Shown here one piece after another: positions 51,338-59,193 of a DNA stretch of 64,000 nt. Location: positions 930,145 through 994,144 of the forward strand of contig NZ_KB849780.1 in assembly GCF_000368965.1 (NCBI RefSeq). The letters are read 5' to 3'. Position numbers and translations under genes: made by a program. The notes under the pieces are model-generated. The model saw only the letters and a program-made list of their open reading frames with translations. It did no database searches and was not told the origin of the DNA. Source of the DNA: Acinetobacter calcoaceticus DSM 30006 = CIP 81.8 (GTDB lineage Bacteria; Pseudomonadota; Gammaproteobacteria; Pseudomonadales; Moraxellaceae). Within the stretch, counting starts at the first letter, position 1. Each line of letters opens with the position of its first letter.

Positions 51338-52225
51338 TTATACGCTCTTTATATCCACCGACGGCGAAACGCCAAAAAAGCGTTTATATTCTCTAGAAAA
51401 TTGCGACAAACTTTCATAGCCTACTTGCATGCTTGTAGATGAAATATCGCATTCTTCAGTGATTAATAAACGCCGTGCTTCGGTCAGTCTCATTCTTTTT
51501 TGATATTGTAAGGGGCTCATTGAAGTAATATCACGAAAATGCTGATGAAAACTTGAAGCGCTCATACCCATTGTGCTTGCAAGCTCTTCAATGCTAAATG
51601 ATTTTGCAAAATTTGTTTTCAACCATTCAATGGCTTTCACAATTCGATGACCTGTAGTTCCTGCCGCTACAATTCGTTTAAGCCGATCACCTTGTGGACT
51701 CATCAATAAACGATAAAAAATTTCCTTAATAATAAGTGGAGACAAGATTGGGATGTCTTGTGGCGTGTCTAGTAGTTTTAATAACCGTATAAAAGCATCA
51801 TTCAGTTCCGAATTTACGACCCCAACAGCCATTCCTTTTTTTTCAGTATTTGTATCTTTAAAAGGAATATGGGCTTCAAGCATGATTTGGGCAAGCACAT
51901 AAGGGTCTAGTCGTAGCACTATAGAAAGATAAGGTTGTTCAACTGAAGCCTCAAGAACTTGAGCAATTACAGGCAGGTCAATTGCAGTAAAAAGGAAATG
52001 ATTTGAATCATAGGTATAAGCTTCTTCGCTAAGAATCACCTGTTTTTTCCCTTGAGCAACCATACAGAGACTAGCATCCATCATGCTGCTATTTGGTTGG
52101 GTCAGTGTTTCAGCACGAAATAAAGTCAGTCCCATAATAGGCGTTTCGAATGTACCTTTTTCACGGGTCCATTGATCGATAAGTTGAGCCAGTGTTTCAT
52201 TATTGCCTAGAGACATATTCGCCAT
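51338..52225 (-). CDS. AraC family regulator with AraC_N (PF06719-like) domain
   Basis: The 295-residue protein has an N-terminal cupin-type domain (about residues 20-175) and two C-terminal AraC helix-turn-helix motifs (about 195-290; FSIEELASTMGMSASSFHQH and STSMQVGYESLSQFSREYKR). This family commonly sits beside aldehyde or alcohol reductase genes and activates them. It is divergent from the alcohol dehydrogenase gene, whose reading starts 287 bases away. Confidence 0.9.
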   Translation of the reverse strand: MANMSLGNNETLAQLIDQWTREKGTFETPIMGLTLFRAETLTQPNSSMMDASLCMVAQGKKQVILSEEAYTYDSNHFLFTAIDLPVIAQVLEASVEQPYLSIVLRLDPYVLAQIMLEAHIPFKDTNTEKKGMAVGVVNSELNDAFIRLLKLLDTPQDIPILSPLIIKEIFYRLLMSPQGDRLKRIVAAGTTGHRIVKAIEWLKTNFAKSFSIEELASTMGMSASSFHQHFRDITSMSPLQYQKRMRLTEARRLLITEECDISSTSMQVGYESLSQFSREYKRFFGVSPSVDIKSV

Positions 52226-52512
52226 TCAGATTTCACCTATTGCCATCTGTGTTTTTATTGTAGGCATTTCAAATAAGAAAAATAGAGAGAATTGCAACAA
52301 TTCGGAGGATTAGGCAAATCTGTGAGAGGAATAGAACAACACCTTACACCTTTCATTTTTATACTGATGAACATGGCAAAAAAAGTCGATTGATTAAAGC
52401 CTGTTGATTCACCGTTTCCACAACGTATTCACGGCTTTTCAAAATCTCTAGCCATCAATGAATGTTCAACGAACAAATCGTCTTTATTTACACTAAGCAT
52501 GAGAGAAAAAAT

Positions 52513-53565
52513 ATGACAATTGAAGTTTTAGGTTATGCCGCGCTGTCATCAGAAACTCCTTTAGTTCCGTTTAAGTTTGAACGTAGAACTCCACGTGAAG
52601 ATGATGTTGTCATTCAAATCGAATATTGTGGTGTCTGCCATTCCGATTTACATCAAGCTAAAAACGATTGGGGATTCAGTGCTTATCCGTTAGTGCCGGG
52701 TCATGAAATTGTAGGTCGTGTCACCTCGATCGGTGCCAAAGTCACAAAATATAAAGTTGGCGATCTCGTAGGAATTGGCTGTATGGTCGATTCATGCCGT
52801 ACTTGTTCTGCTTGCCATTCAGGACTAGAACAATATTGTGAAGAAGGTAACACTCAGACTTATGGCGCTGTAGATCGTCATGACCAACGACCGACCTACG
52901 GCGGATATTCTCAAACAATTACTTGTAGCGAAGATTTTGTATTAAAAGTACCTGAAAATTTGGATGCTCAAGCTGTACCGCCGTTACTTTGTGCGGGGAT
53001 TACCACATGGTCACCACTTCGCCATTGGAATATTGGTAAGGGCAGTAAAGTAGCAGTCGTTGGTTTAGGTGGCTTGGGACATATGGCCATTAAACTTGCA
53101 AATGCTCTAGGTGCAGAAGTGACATTATTCACTCGCTCAGCTAACAAAGAACAAGATGCAAAACAACTCGGAGCACATCATGTTGTGTTATCAACTGATG
53201 AAAATCAAATGCAGTCAGTCGTAAATCAGTTTGATTTAATTATTGATACTGTGCCTTATAACCATGACTTGAAGCCTTATATTCCAACTTTAGCTTTAAA
53301 TGGAACAATTGTGTTGGTTGGATATTTGGGTGAAATTAGCGCAAATTCAGTACCTATGATTTTGGGTAGAAAATCAATTGCTGGCTCGGTGATTGGCGGG
53401 ATTAAAGAAACACAAGAGCTACTCGATTTCTGTGGAGAACATAACATCGTTTCTGAGGTCGAGATGATTGATATGCAAAATATCAATGAAGCTTTTGAGC
53501 GTATGTTAAAGAGTGATGTGAAGTATCGTTTTGTGATTGATATGAAAACATTATCGGAAGATTAA
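52513..53565 (+). CDS. Zinc-dependent alcohol dehydrogenase (YahK/CAD-like)
   Basis: From ATG 52513 the product is 350 residues. A frame extension to 52462 exists, but GAGAGAAAAAAT precedes the inner ATG and the length fits the family. It has the catalytic zinc site CGVCHSDLHQ (about residues 39-48) and VPGHEIVGRV (about 63-72), structural zinc cysteines in MVDSCRTCSACHSGLEQYC (about 95-113), and the NADP-binding GLGGLGHMAIK (about 183-193). YahK-like enzymes reduce broad-range aldehydes. The divergent AraC gene is the likely activator. Confidence 0.92.
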   Translation: MTIEVLGYAALSSETPLVPFKFERRTPREDDVVIQIEYCGVCHSDLHQAKNDWGFSAYPLVPGHEIVGRVTSIGAKVTKYKVGDLVGIGCMVDSCRTCSACHSGLEQYCEEGNTQTYGAVDRHDQRPTYGGYSQTITCSEDFVLKVPENLDAQAVPPLLCAGITTWSPLRHWNIGKGSKVAVVGLGGLGHMAIKLANALGAEVTLFTRSANKEQDAKQLGAHHVVLSTDENQMQSVVNQFDLIIDTVPYNHDLKPYIPTLALNGTIVLVGYLGEISANSVPMILGRKSIAGSVIGGIKETQELLDFCGEHNIVSEVEMIDMQNINEAFERMLKSDVKYRFVIDMKTLSED

Positions 53566-53576
53566 TCTGGTTTGAT

Positions 53577-53614
53577 CTGGGCTGTGCATTCTGACAGTAG
53601 GGTGCACAGCTCAG
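53577..53614 (+). terminator. Hairpin after the alcohol dehydrogenase gene
   Basis: CTGGGCTGTGCA pairs with TGCACAGCTCAG with one G-U pair across a 14-base loop. No clear T run follows, so termination strength is uncertain. Confidence 0.55.
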
Positions 53615-53724
53615 AAAACTCTCTAAACAAGACAATATTATTAAGCTGATATTTAAGAATTTCCTTAATTATGTAATTAAATGAAAAACAATAATTAATT
53701 AAATATTTTCTAGCCAATTTCACA

Positions 53725-53753
53725 TTGACACCTTAAATATTGAAGATTACCAT
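53725..53753 (+). promoter_or_regulatory. Sigma70-type promoter of the C4-like RNA, copy 3
   Basis: TTGACA (53725-53730), 17-base spacer, TACCAT (53748-53753), conserved as in the other copies. Confidence 0.75.
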
Positions 53754-53758
53754 TTGCG

Positions 53759-53923
53759 GACTGGCCTACATTGCCAGGTGGTTTTGACAGACCACATAGG
53801 ACCGCATCAGACTTATTCCTTTCTGAGGGATAGTCTCATGTGCACACCTCGTTCCCTCCCGTAGCGGTAGGACGGGAGTGGGACACCTTCGGGTGTGCTG
53901 GAGTCCTACCAGTCTGTCAACCC
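53759..53923 (+). ncRNA. C4-like structured antisense RNA, copy 3
   Basis: The outer helix is TTGACAGAC (53784-53792) with GTCTGTCAA (53912-53920) and the inner part TAGGAC (53797-53802) with GTCCTA (53903-53908). The inner arms differ from both other copies on both sides while remaining complementary. The CTCCCGT/ACGGGAG and ACACC-TTCG-GGTGT hairpins are conserved. The loop TCCTT (53817-53821) can pair with AAGGA (53976-53980) at the leader ribosome site. Confidence 0.75.
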
Positions 53924-53929
53924 ACTTCC

Positions 53930-53983
53930 GTTCTGCCACCATAATTTCTAATGTTTTGGCAGAACTCCCAATAAGAAGGAGTT
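53930..53983 (+). promoter_or_regulatory. Overlapping hairpins at the leader ribosome site, copy 3
   Basis: GTTCTGCCA pairs with TGGCAGAAC, and the overlapping AACTCC (53963-53968) with GGAGTT (53978-53983) covers the AAGGAG site. Confidence 0.7.
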
Positions 53984-53987
53984 GGCT

Positions 53988-54044
53988 ATGCACATTCATC
54001 ATTTCTTGGCAGTCTTTGCCAAAGTCTATATCGACACAACTTAA
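53988..54044 (+). CDS. 18-residue leader peptide, copy 3 (ATG start)
   Basis: This copy uses ATG where the others use TTG. The peptide is MHIHHFLAVFAKVYIDTT, with AAGGAG six bases before the start. It is the clearest evidence that the leader ORF is translated: the start position, length and stop are the same in all three cassettes, and the amino acid pattern is kept. Confidence 0.7.
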   Translation: MHIHHFLAVFAKVYIDTT

Positions 54045-54137
54045 ACTTTTTAAAAAGGTTTGATCGCCGTTAGGTTTTTCAGGCTTTAAATCATTGTCAC
54101 TCAAAACTTAATCAACAATAAAACTTGAGATGTGCCA

Positions 54138-54171
54138 AGCACAGTCTTTATGGCTTTGCTATGCCTTTTTT
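54138..54171 (+). terminator. Terminator-like hairpin between leader ORF and tetR, copy 3
   Basis: AGCACAGTC (54138-54146) can pair with GGCTTTGCT (54152-54160) with one mismatch; ATGCC and six T follow. Confidence 0.45.
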
Positions 54172-54246
54172 CACCTTTAAAAAAAAGTGGAAGGCTTTTA
54201 TATCTCATTTATATACAACAATAATTTATTTTAAAACGGTAAAACT

Positions 54247-54801
54247 ATGCCACATTCAGATCTCCCATTTCGTGCTTTAGGCGCGCTACATACCTCTCGG
54301 AAGCTTTTTAATAATTATGGCTTTCATAAGGTCGGAGTAGACCGAATTATTGAAGCAGCAAAGATGCCGAAAGCCACGTTTTATAATTACTTTCACTCAA
54401 AAGAACGCCTCATTGAAATGAGCTTAACCTTTCAAAAAGATGGATTAAAAGAAGAGGTGCTTTCAATCATCTACGTTCAGAAAGATTTAACCGTAATTGA
54501 AAAACTTCGCAAAATTTACTTTTTACATGCAGATTTAGAAGGGCTTTATCATTTGCCATTTAAGGCCATTTTTGAAATTGCAAAAACGCATCCCAAGGCT
54601 TATCAGGTTGTAGTTAACTATCGAAACTGGTTAATCAATGAAATTTATAATTTACTTTTAACGGTAAATAGTACGGCCTCAAAACCTGATGCGCACATGT
54701 TTTTATTTGTGATTGATGGGGCGATGGTTCAGCTTTTAGATTCAAATAGTGTGGATGACAGGGAAAGGTTGCTGGATTATTTTTTGGTGCAGATTGCGTA
54801 A
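54247..54801 (+). CDS. TetR/AcrR family regulator of the C4 cassette, copy 3
   Basis: The 184-residue protein is a paralogue of the 6285 product. The DNA-binding domain is conserved (GVDRIIEAAKMPKATFYNYF, about residues 29-48, then FHSKERLIE), but the N-terminal dozen residues and the ligand domain differ strongly. The recognition helix shares KATFYNYFHSKE, so the three regulators may bind similar operators while sensing different molecules. It is followed by the DUF2946/TonB receptor genes, which it might control; the 127-base gap could hold a promoter. Confidence 0.88.
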   Translation: MPHSDLPFRALGALHTSRKLFNNYGFHKVGVDRIIEAAKMPKATFYNYFHSKERLIEMSLTFQKDGLKEEVLSIIYVQKDLTVIEKLRKIYFLHADLEGLYHLPFKAIFEIAKTHPKAYQVVVNYRNWLINEIYNLLLTVNSTASKPDAHMFLFVIDGAMVQLLDSNSVDDRERLLDYFLVQIA

Positions 54802-54928
54802 TTCTTTGATTATATTGCTGTAGTGATATTGCTCTTTTCTTGATCGAGTGCGGGTTCAAATAAAAAACGCTAATGATTTGAATGAAATTATGTTATTTTC
54901 CGACCTACATTGATGAGAATAAGTTTTC

Positions 54929-55345
54929 ATGTATCGGTTTGGGACCATAATTGGCTTGCTAGCAATATTGCTACAGAACTTTGTGTTCTGGCAAAGCCTA
55001 TTACCCAATGAAATGCATCAGCAAGCGGTGTGTGAGCAAATTGTAGAAGTGATGAATCATTCAAAAATGAGCTCGGAACTACATTCTTCTCATCATCTTA
55101 AAAACGATTCAAATAAAAAGCTTCTAGATAAAAGCACTCACCACGATTCAAACACAGGTTGTCATTTTTGTTATTTGTATAGCCACATCGCCACAATTGA
55201 TGGTTTCAAATTATCTCTGTTTGAAATTGGAGTGACTGTTCGCTTAATTATATTGGCAACCCTCACTTATATATTATTTTATTTACGGCGTTTATTTCTC
55301 TCGCCCCAAGGCCGTGCTCCACCTCAACAACTTTGTTTTGCTTAA
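54929..55345 (+). CDS. DUF2946-like small envelope protein
   Basis: The 138-residue protein has an N-terminal hydrophobic helix (about residues 5-24), a His-rich middle (SSELHSSHHLKNDSN, then THHDSNTGCHFCYLYSH), a second helix (about 101-120) and a C-terminal RAPPQ, the typical DUF2946 ending. The HFC and histidine cluster could bind copper or another metal. DUF2946 genes typically precede TonB-dependent metal receptors, as here (the next gene is 52 bases on). The start could be GTG or ATG; ATG 54929 is used. Confidence 0.75.
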   Translation: MYRFGTIIGLLAILLQNFVFWQSLLPNEMHQQAVCEQIVEVMNHSKMSSELHSSHHLKNDSNKKLLDKSTHHDSNTGCHFCYLYSHIATIDGFKLSLFEIGVTVRLIILATLTYILFYLRRLFLSPQGRAPPQQLCFA

Positions 55346-55397
55346 TTGGTTAATGGGTACAGATAAGTCCCTCATTCATTACTAAACAGAGTTTGTC

Positions 55398-57494
55398 ATG
55401 TCTAAATTTTTACTCAATCCACTTGCGTGGAGTATTTTGTTTGCTCAATTTTCGATGTCGGCAATGGCACAAAGCCAACCTAATGGTCAAACGACTGAAT
55501 TAGAGAAAATAACAATTAAGGCTGAAGATGTTGCCGAGACTTCTATTTCTTCAACAGCGTTAACTCAATTTGACCATAGCTTATTGAGCGTTCCATTTAC
55601 CAAGTCCCATGTGTCGGAACAAGATATTAAGAACAATAATATTCAGCGGGTGAGTGATGCATTATCACGAGTGAATGGCGTGGTTTATCAGGATAGTTAT
55701 GGTGGAGGTTTTTGGGATAACTACTCATTTCGTGGCTTTAGCACCGACCCCAATATGGGAATCAGCTATTTACGTAATGGTCTGAGTTCTTTAAGTGGCA
55801 TCCATACTCCAAGAGACATGGTCAATATCCAAGCAATTGATTTCTTAAAAGGTCCAATGGCTGCCATGTATGGGCAAGGTGCTATTGGTGGCATTATGAA
55901 CATTACAACTAAACAACCCGAGTGGACGCAAAAAAATGAGGTGAGCTTAAGTGGCAGTACCTTAGAAGAATATCGGGCTTCTCTAGACAGTACAGGTGCA
56001 TTAAGCGATGCCGTGGCTTATAGACTTGGGCTGGCTTATGAAAATAACCAAAGTTTTAGAGATCAGGTCGATAGTCAGCATTACTTTGTTGCTCCACAGC
56101 TTGCATGGAAAATATCGGATCAAACACAGCTCAATCTCGACACTGAGTTTTCCGAACACCAAGGTGTTTTTGATCGTGGTGTACCTATGGTTAATGGGCG
56201 GTTTGTTGTCAACAAAAAGACCTTTTTAGGCGAACCATCGGATGGTGACATTAAGGTTAAAGATCAGATGTATCAGTTACGTTTGAATCATCAATTCAAT
56301 GAAAACTGGAATAACACGACTGCTCTTAGCTATAACCATGGGGAGCGGGCAGGAACCTCAACTGAAATTTCAAGCATTGCCGCAGACGGACAAACCGCAA
56401 ACCGTTTTAGACGTTACCGTCAATTTGAAACAGATACATTTCAGCTTCAGTCAATTCTGCGCGGGAAGTTTAATACAGGAGTGGTAAAGCACGAACTTGT
56501 TGCAAATGTCGAAGCTGGACACTACACCATAGATCAAATTCAGCTACGTAATGCCGTGGGTACATCAAGCCCGATTAATATTTATCATCCAGTGTATGGG
56601 CAAAATATTTTAGCGTTGGCTAGAACAACAAAAAATACGAAAGAAACTCAAAATATGTTGGGAGTGAATTTACAAGATCAGATCTTTTTAAATCCTCAAT
56701 GGAATGTACTGATTGGGGGACGTTTTAATCGTCTGGAACAACAAATTGATGACTATAAAACAGGACTTTCAGATCAACAGGACTTTACGCCGTTTAGTCC
56801 ACGTGTGGGTGTGAACTACCAGCCTACGACCAAGCTTTCCTTCTATAGCAACTGGGGTAAATCTTTCGAGTTAAATACGGGACTCAATAAAGACAATCAA
56901 CTTTATGACCCAGAGAAAACCCAAAGTTGGGAAATTGGAGCAAAATACGAATATCTACCGCAAAGCTGGTTTGGACTGACCTATTTTGACTTAGATAAAC
57001 AACATCTATTGACTGAAGGTATTACCGATACGTATGTAGATAGTGGTCGTGTACAGAGCCATGGTGTAGAAGTCGAATTAAAACATCAATTCAATGATCA
57101 TCTTCGTGTGGGAGCCAATTATACTTTTACAAAGGCATCGGTCATTGAAAGCGAAGTTGATACAAAAGGTGCTCGTCTTAAAAATATTCCCAAGCACACA
57201 GCAAATTTAAATGCGGACTACCAGTTTGAACTATTGGGAAGAGAAGCAGGTTTGGTAGGAACGATCAACTATTTTGGCAAACGCAGTGCGAACTACATAG
57301 ATAATGGAACCAGTTTGCCAGAATTTACGGTGGTGAATGTTGGGGGCTATGTACAAGTTCGTCCTGATCTGCGGGCGCAATTGAACATTGATAACGTGTT
57401 CGATAAGGACTATTACGTTTCGAGTTATACCGATGAATGGGTACAACCCGGAGAGCCACTAAAGGCCACTTTATCTTTGACTTGGAACTTTTAA
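55398..57494 (+). CDS. TonB-dependent siderophore/metal receptor
   Basis: The 698-residue protein has a signal peptide (about residues 1-25, cleavage after AMA), a plug domain (about 58-165, with SDALSRVNGVVYQDSYGGGF and GPMAAMYGQGAIGG) and a 22-strand barrel ending in TWNF. It is closest to the siderophore-receptor branch (FhuE/FecA-like). It probably imports a ferric siderophore or copper chelate. It lies beside DUF2946, a PepSY protein and two copper enzymes, so copper is a real alternative. No N-terminal signalling extension is seen. Confidence 0.9.
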   Translation: MSKFLLNPLAWSILFAQFSMSAMAQSQPNGQTTELEKITIKAEDVAETSISSTALTQFDHSLLSVPFTKSHVSEQDIKNNNIQRVSDALSRVNGVVYQDSYGGGFWDNYSFRGFSTDPNMGISYLRNGLSSLSGIHTPRDMVNIQAIDFLKGPMAAMYGQGAIGGIMNITTKQPEWTQKNEVSLSGSTLEEYRASLDSTGALSDAVAYRLGLAYENNQSFRDQVDSQHYFVAPQLAWKISDQTQLNLDTEFSEHQGVFDRGVPMVNGRFVVNKKTFLGEPSDGDIKVKDQMYQLRLNHQFNENWNNTTALSYNHGERAGTSTEISSIAADGQTANRFRRYRQFETDTFQLQSILRGKFNTGVVKHELVANVEAGHYTIDQIQLRNAVGTSSPINIYHPVYGQNILALARTTKNTKETQNMLGVNLQDQIFLNPQWNVLIGGRFNRLEQQIDDYKTGLSDQQDFTPFSPRVGVNYQPTTKLSFYSNWGKSFELNTGLNKDNQLYDPEKTQSWEIGAKYEYLPQSWFGLTYFDLDKQHLLTEGITDTYVDSGRVQSHGVEVELKHQFNDHLRVGANYTFTKASVIESEVDTKGARLKNIPKHTANLNADYQFELLGREAGLVGTINYFGKRSANYIDNGTSLPEFTVVNVGGYVQVRPDLRAQLNIDNVFDKDYYVSSYTDEWVQPGEPLKATLSLTWNF

Positions 57495-57496
57495 TT

Positions 57497-57532
57497 CAAA
57501 AAGGAGTTAGGTAAATTTTGAGCCTAACTCCT
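57497..57532 (-). terminator. Terminator of the PepSY gene
   Basis: AGGAGTTAGG (57502-57511) pairs with CCTAACTCCT (57523-57532). On the minus strand it ends in TTTTT, 16 bases after the PepSY stop. It may also stop the receptor transcript. Confidence 0.75.
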
Positions 57533-57547
57533 AACTAAAATAAAGAT

Positions 57548-58891
57548 TTATGGTTTAGAAGGAATGTATTTTCGCATTGCAAGGATGAATAGCGTAAATA
57601 ATATGCTAAAACCAAAAACAGGTAAGCTTAGCCCTAACACTAGACTCACCGATATTAACGATAATTTTTGTGGGCCAGTTGCACGCTTCCAAATAAATAA
57701 GCTTTGCCCAAGAAAGTGGGTTGTCATGAGTTTTAAATTTGAGTTTTTAAACACAGCCTTATATGCATAAATAATCATGATACAAAGCGTAAGCGCATAA
57801 AGTGCGAGAACCAACTGATTTATCCAACCAAATAACATACCAATATGAGCATCAACTCCCCAACGAGTGAGTTTTGCCACCAGTGAGTAGTCTTTAAAAG
57901 CAATTTGATCGATGACTTTATGTTGTTCCATATCAATTGCGATGCTATCTGCTTGAGTTGGCCATTTACGTTGAATTTCGGCCACTGTCCAAGCTTGATT
58001 TCCACTAGTGGGTGGTTTGATTTGTATTTGTGCCGCCTCAATGCCATGTGCTCTAGCTATTGAAAGAGCGGTATCGTACTCACCTGACACAATATTTAAA
58101 TTAAGATTTTCACTGTGTGGCATCTCGTGATGTTCATGATGCATCACTGTAGGTAAATTATCTGTTTGAAGAGAAGTTGCTAATGTTGGGGTTTGCCAGT
58201 TGAGCCATTGGCGAGCAACCCGAATATTGTCTCCAGCCCACTCGGACCATGTAAGACCCGTAATTGCAATGAATAATAAGAGCGGAAATAAAATTAAACC
58301 AAGCGTGCTATGCCATCTCAATAATTTATTTTTTTGTGTTTGCCTGATTTTTAGATTTTGACGACGTTTCCACCAATTATACAGTCCAGTTAAAGTCAAA
58401 ATGGCTAACCAACTTGCTGCCAGTTCACTGTAAAAGCGACCCCATTTTCCAAGTAATAAGTTGCTATGTAATTGGTCGAGAGTAGTTCGAAACGGTAGAA
58501 CTCCACTGGTCCCATAGACAGCTAGGTGGCCTTTGGCTTTAAGCGTAAAGGGATCAATGAAAACAGCTTCACTTGTAAAATGATGGATCGGGTCTGAGAA
58601 AATGACACGAGTTGTTTGATCAGTGCTTGGGGCTGGTCTAACTTCAATTACCTGTGCAGACTTGGGCATTACTTGCTTTGCGGCTTCAATTTGCTGACTG
58701 AGCTTATATTGCGCTTGGTTCAATGGCTCAACGTATAGAACATCTTTATAAATTGCTTGTTCAAGTTGAGGTGTAATTGCATAGAGTAAGCCGGTGAATG
58801 CAGCGACCAATATAAATGGTGCAATGAAAATACCAGCATAAATATGAATTAAACGATAAAGACTACGCCAGAAGGATGAATGGGTCAGCAT
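57548..58891 (-). CDS. PepSY-associated membrane protein (PiuB-like)
   Basis: The 447-residue protein has four or more membrane helices (about residues 18-40, 140-160, 192-214, 350-375, 405-435) and PepSY-like periplasmic stretches. The pattern YRLIHIYAGIFIAPFILVAA and FRTTLDQLHSNLLLG is typical of PiuB/FegR iron-uptake proteins, which often act with siderophore receptors, possibly as ferric reductases. It converges with the receptor gene. A histidine-rich loop (MHHEHHEMPHS, about 247-257) could bind metal. Confidence 0.87.
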   Translation of the reverse strand: MLTHSSFWRSLYRLIHIYAGIFIAPFILVAAFTGLLYAITPQLEQAIYKDVLYVEPLNQAQYKLSQQIEAAKQVMPKSAQVIEVRPAPSTDQTTRVIFSDPIHHFTSEAVFIDPFTLKAKGHLAVYGTSGVLPFRTTLDQLHSNLLLGKWGRFYSELAASWLAILTLTGLYNWWKRRQNLKIRQTQKNKLLRWHSTLGLILFPLLLFIAITGLTWSEWAGDNIRVARQWLNWQTPTLATSLQTDNLPTVMHHEHHEMPHSENLNLNIVSGEYDTALSIARAHGIEAAQIQIKPPTSGNQAWTVAEIQRKWPTQADSIAIDMEQHKVIDQIAFKDYSLVAKLTRWGVDAHIGMLFGWINQLVLALYALTLCIMIIYAYKAVFKNSNLKLMTTHFLGQSLFIWKRATGPQKLSLISVSLVLGLSLPVFGFSILFTLFILAMRKYIPSKP

Positions 58892-59130
58892 CAGAAGATA
58901 ATGTCTATCAGGTGTTGGGCGGATTATAACGACTTATTTCTCTTAATGTTGATTGAGCTGTAACTGCTATTAAATTATTTAATTAGCTCTTATGTAGATA
59001 AATTGGCCTAACAATTAAGCAGTTTTTATTGCTTGGTAAATTTTATGCCTTTTTTTAATTACTATTTAAGACCTTATTTGATAACTCTACAACTTATAAT
59101 TCAAACTGTTTTGCTTCTTTATTAGTATTG

Positions 59131-59166
59131 AAAAAAACCGCTTATATTAAAATAAGCGGTTTTTTT
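59131..59166. terminator. Terminator of the multicopper oxidase/tyrosinase operon
   Basis: ACCGCTTAT (59137-59145) pairs with ATAAGCGGT (59152-59160), flanked by A and T runs. It is 28 bases beyond the oxidase stop on the minus strand. The rest of 58892-59193 holds no gene. Confidence 0.85.
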
Positions 59167-59193
59167 AGAATAAAGTTTTATTGCAGTCCAAAA

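Larger units (their letters stand above)
53641..54801 (+). repeat. C4-like RNA / leader peptide / TetR cassette, copy 3
   Basis: The third full copy has the same order of parts as copies 1 and 2 but is the most diverged, above all in the TetR gene and the long RNA helix. It sits after the alcohol dehydrogenase and before the metal cluster. Confidence 0.85.

Noticed and set aside
5694..54801. Insertion sequence or transposon carrying the C4/TetR cassette
   Set aside because: No transposase, terminal inverted repeats or target duplications were seen at any copy.
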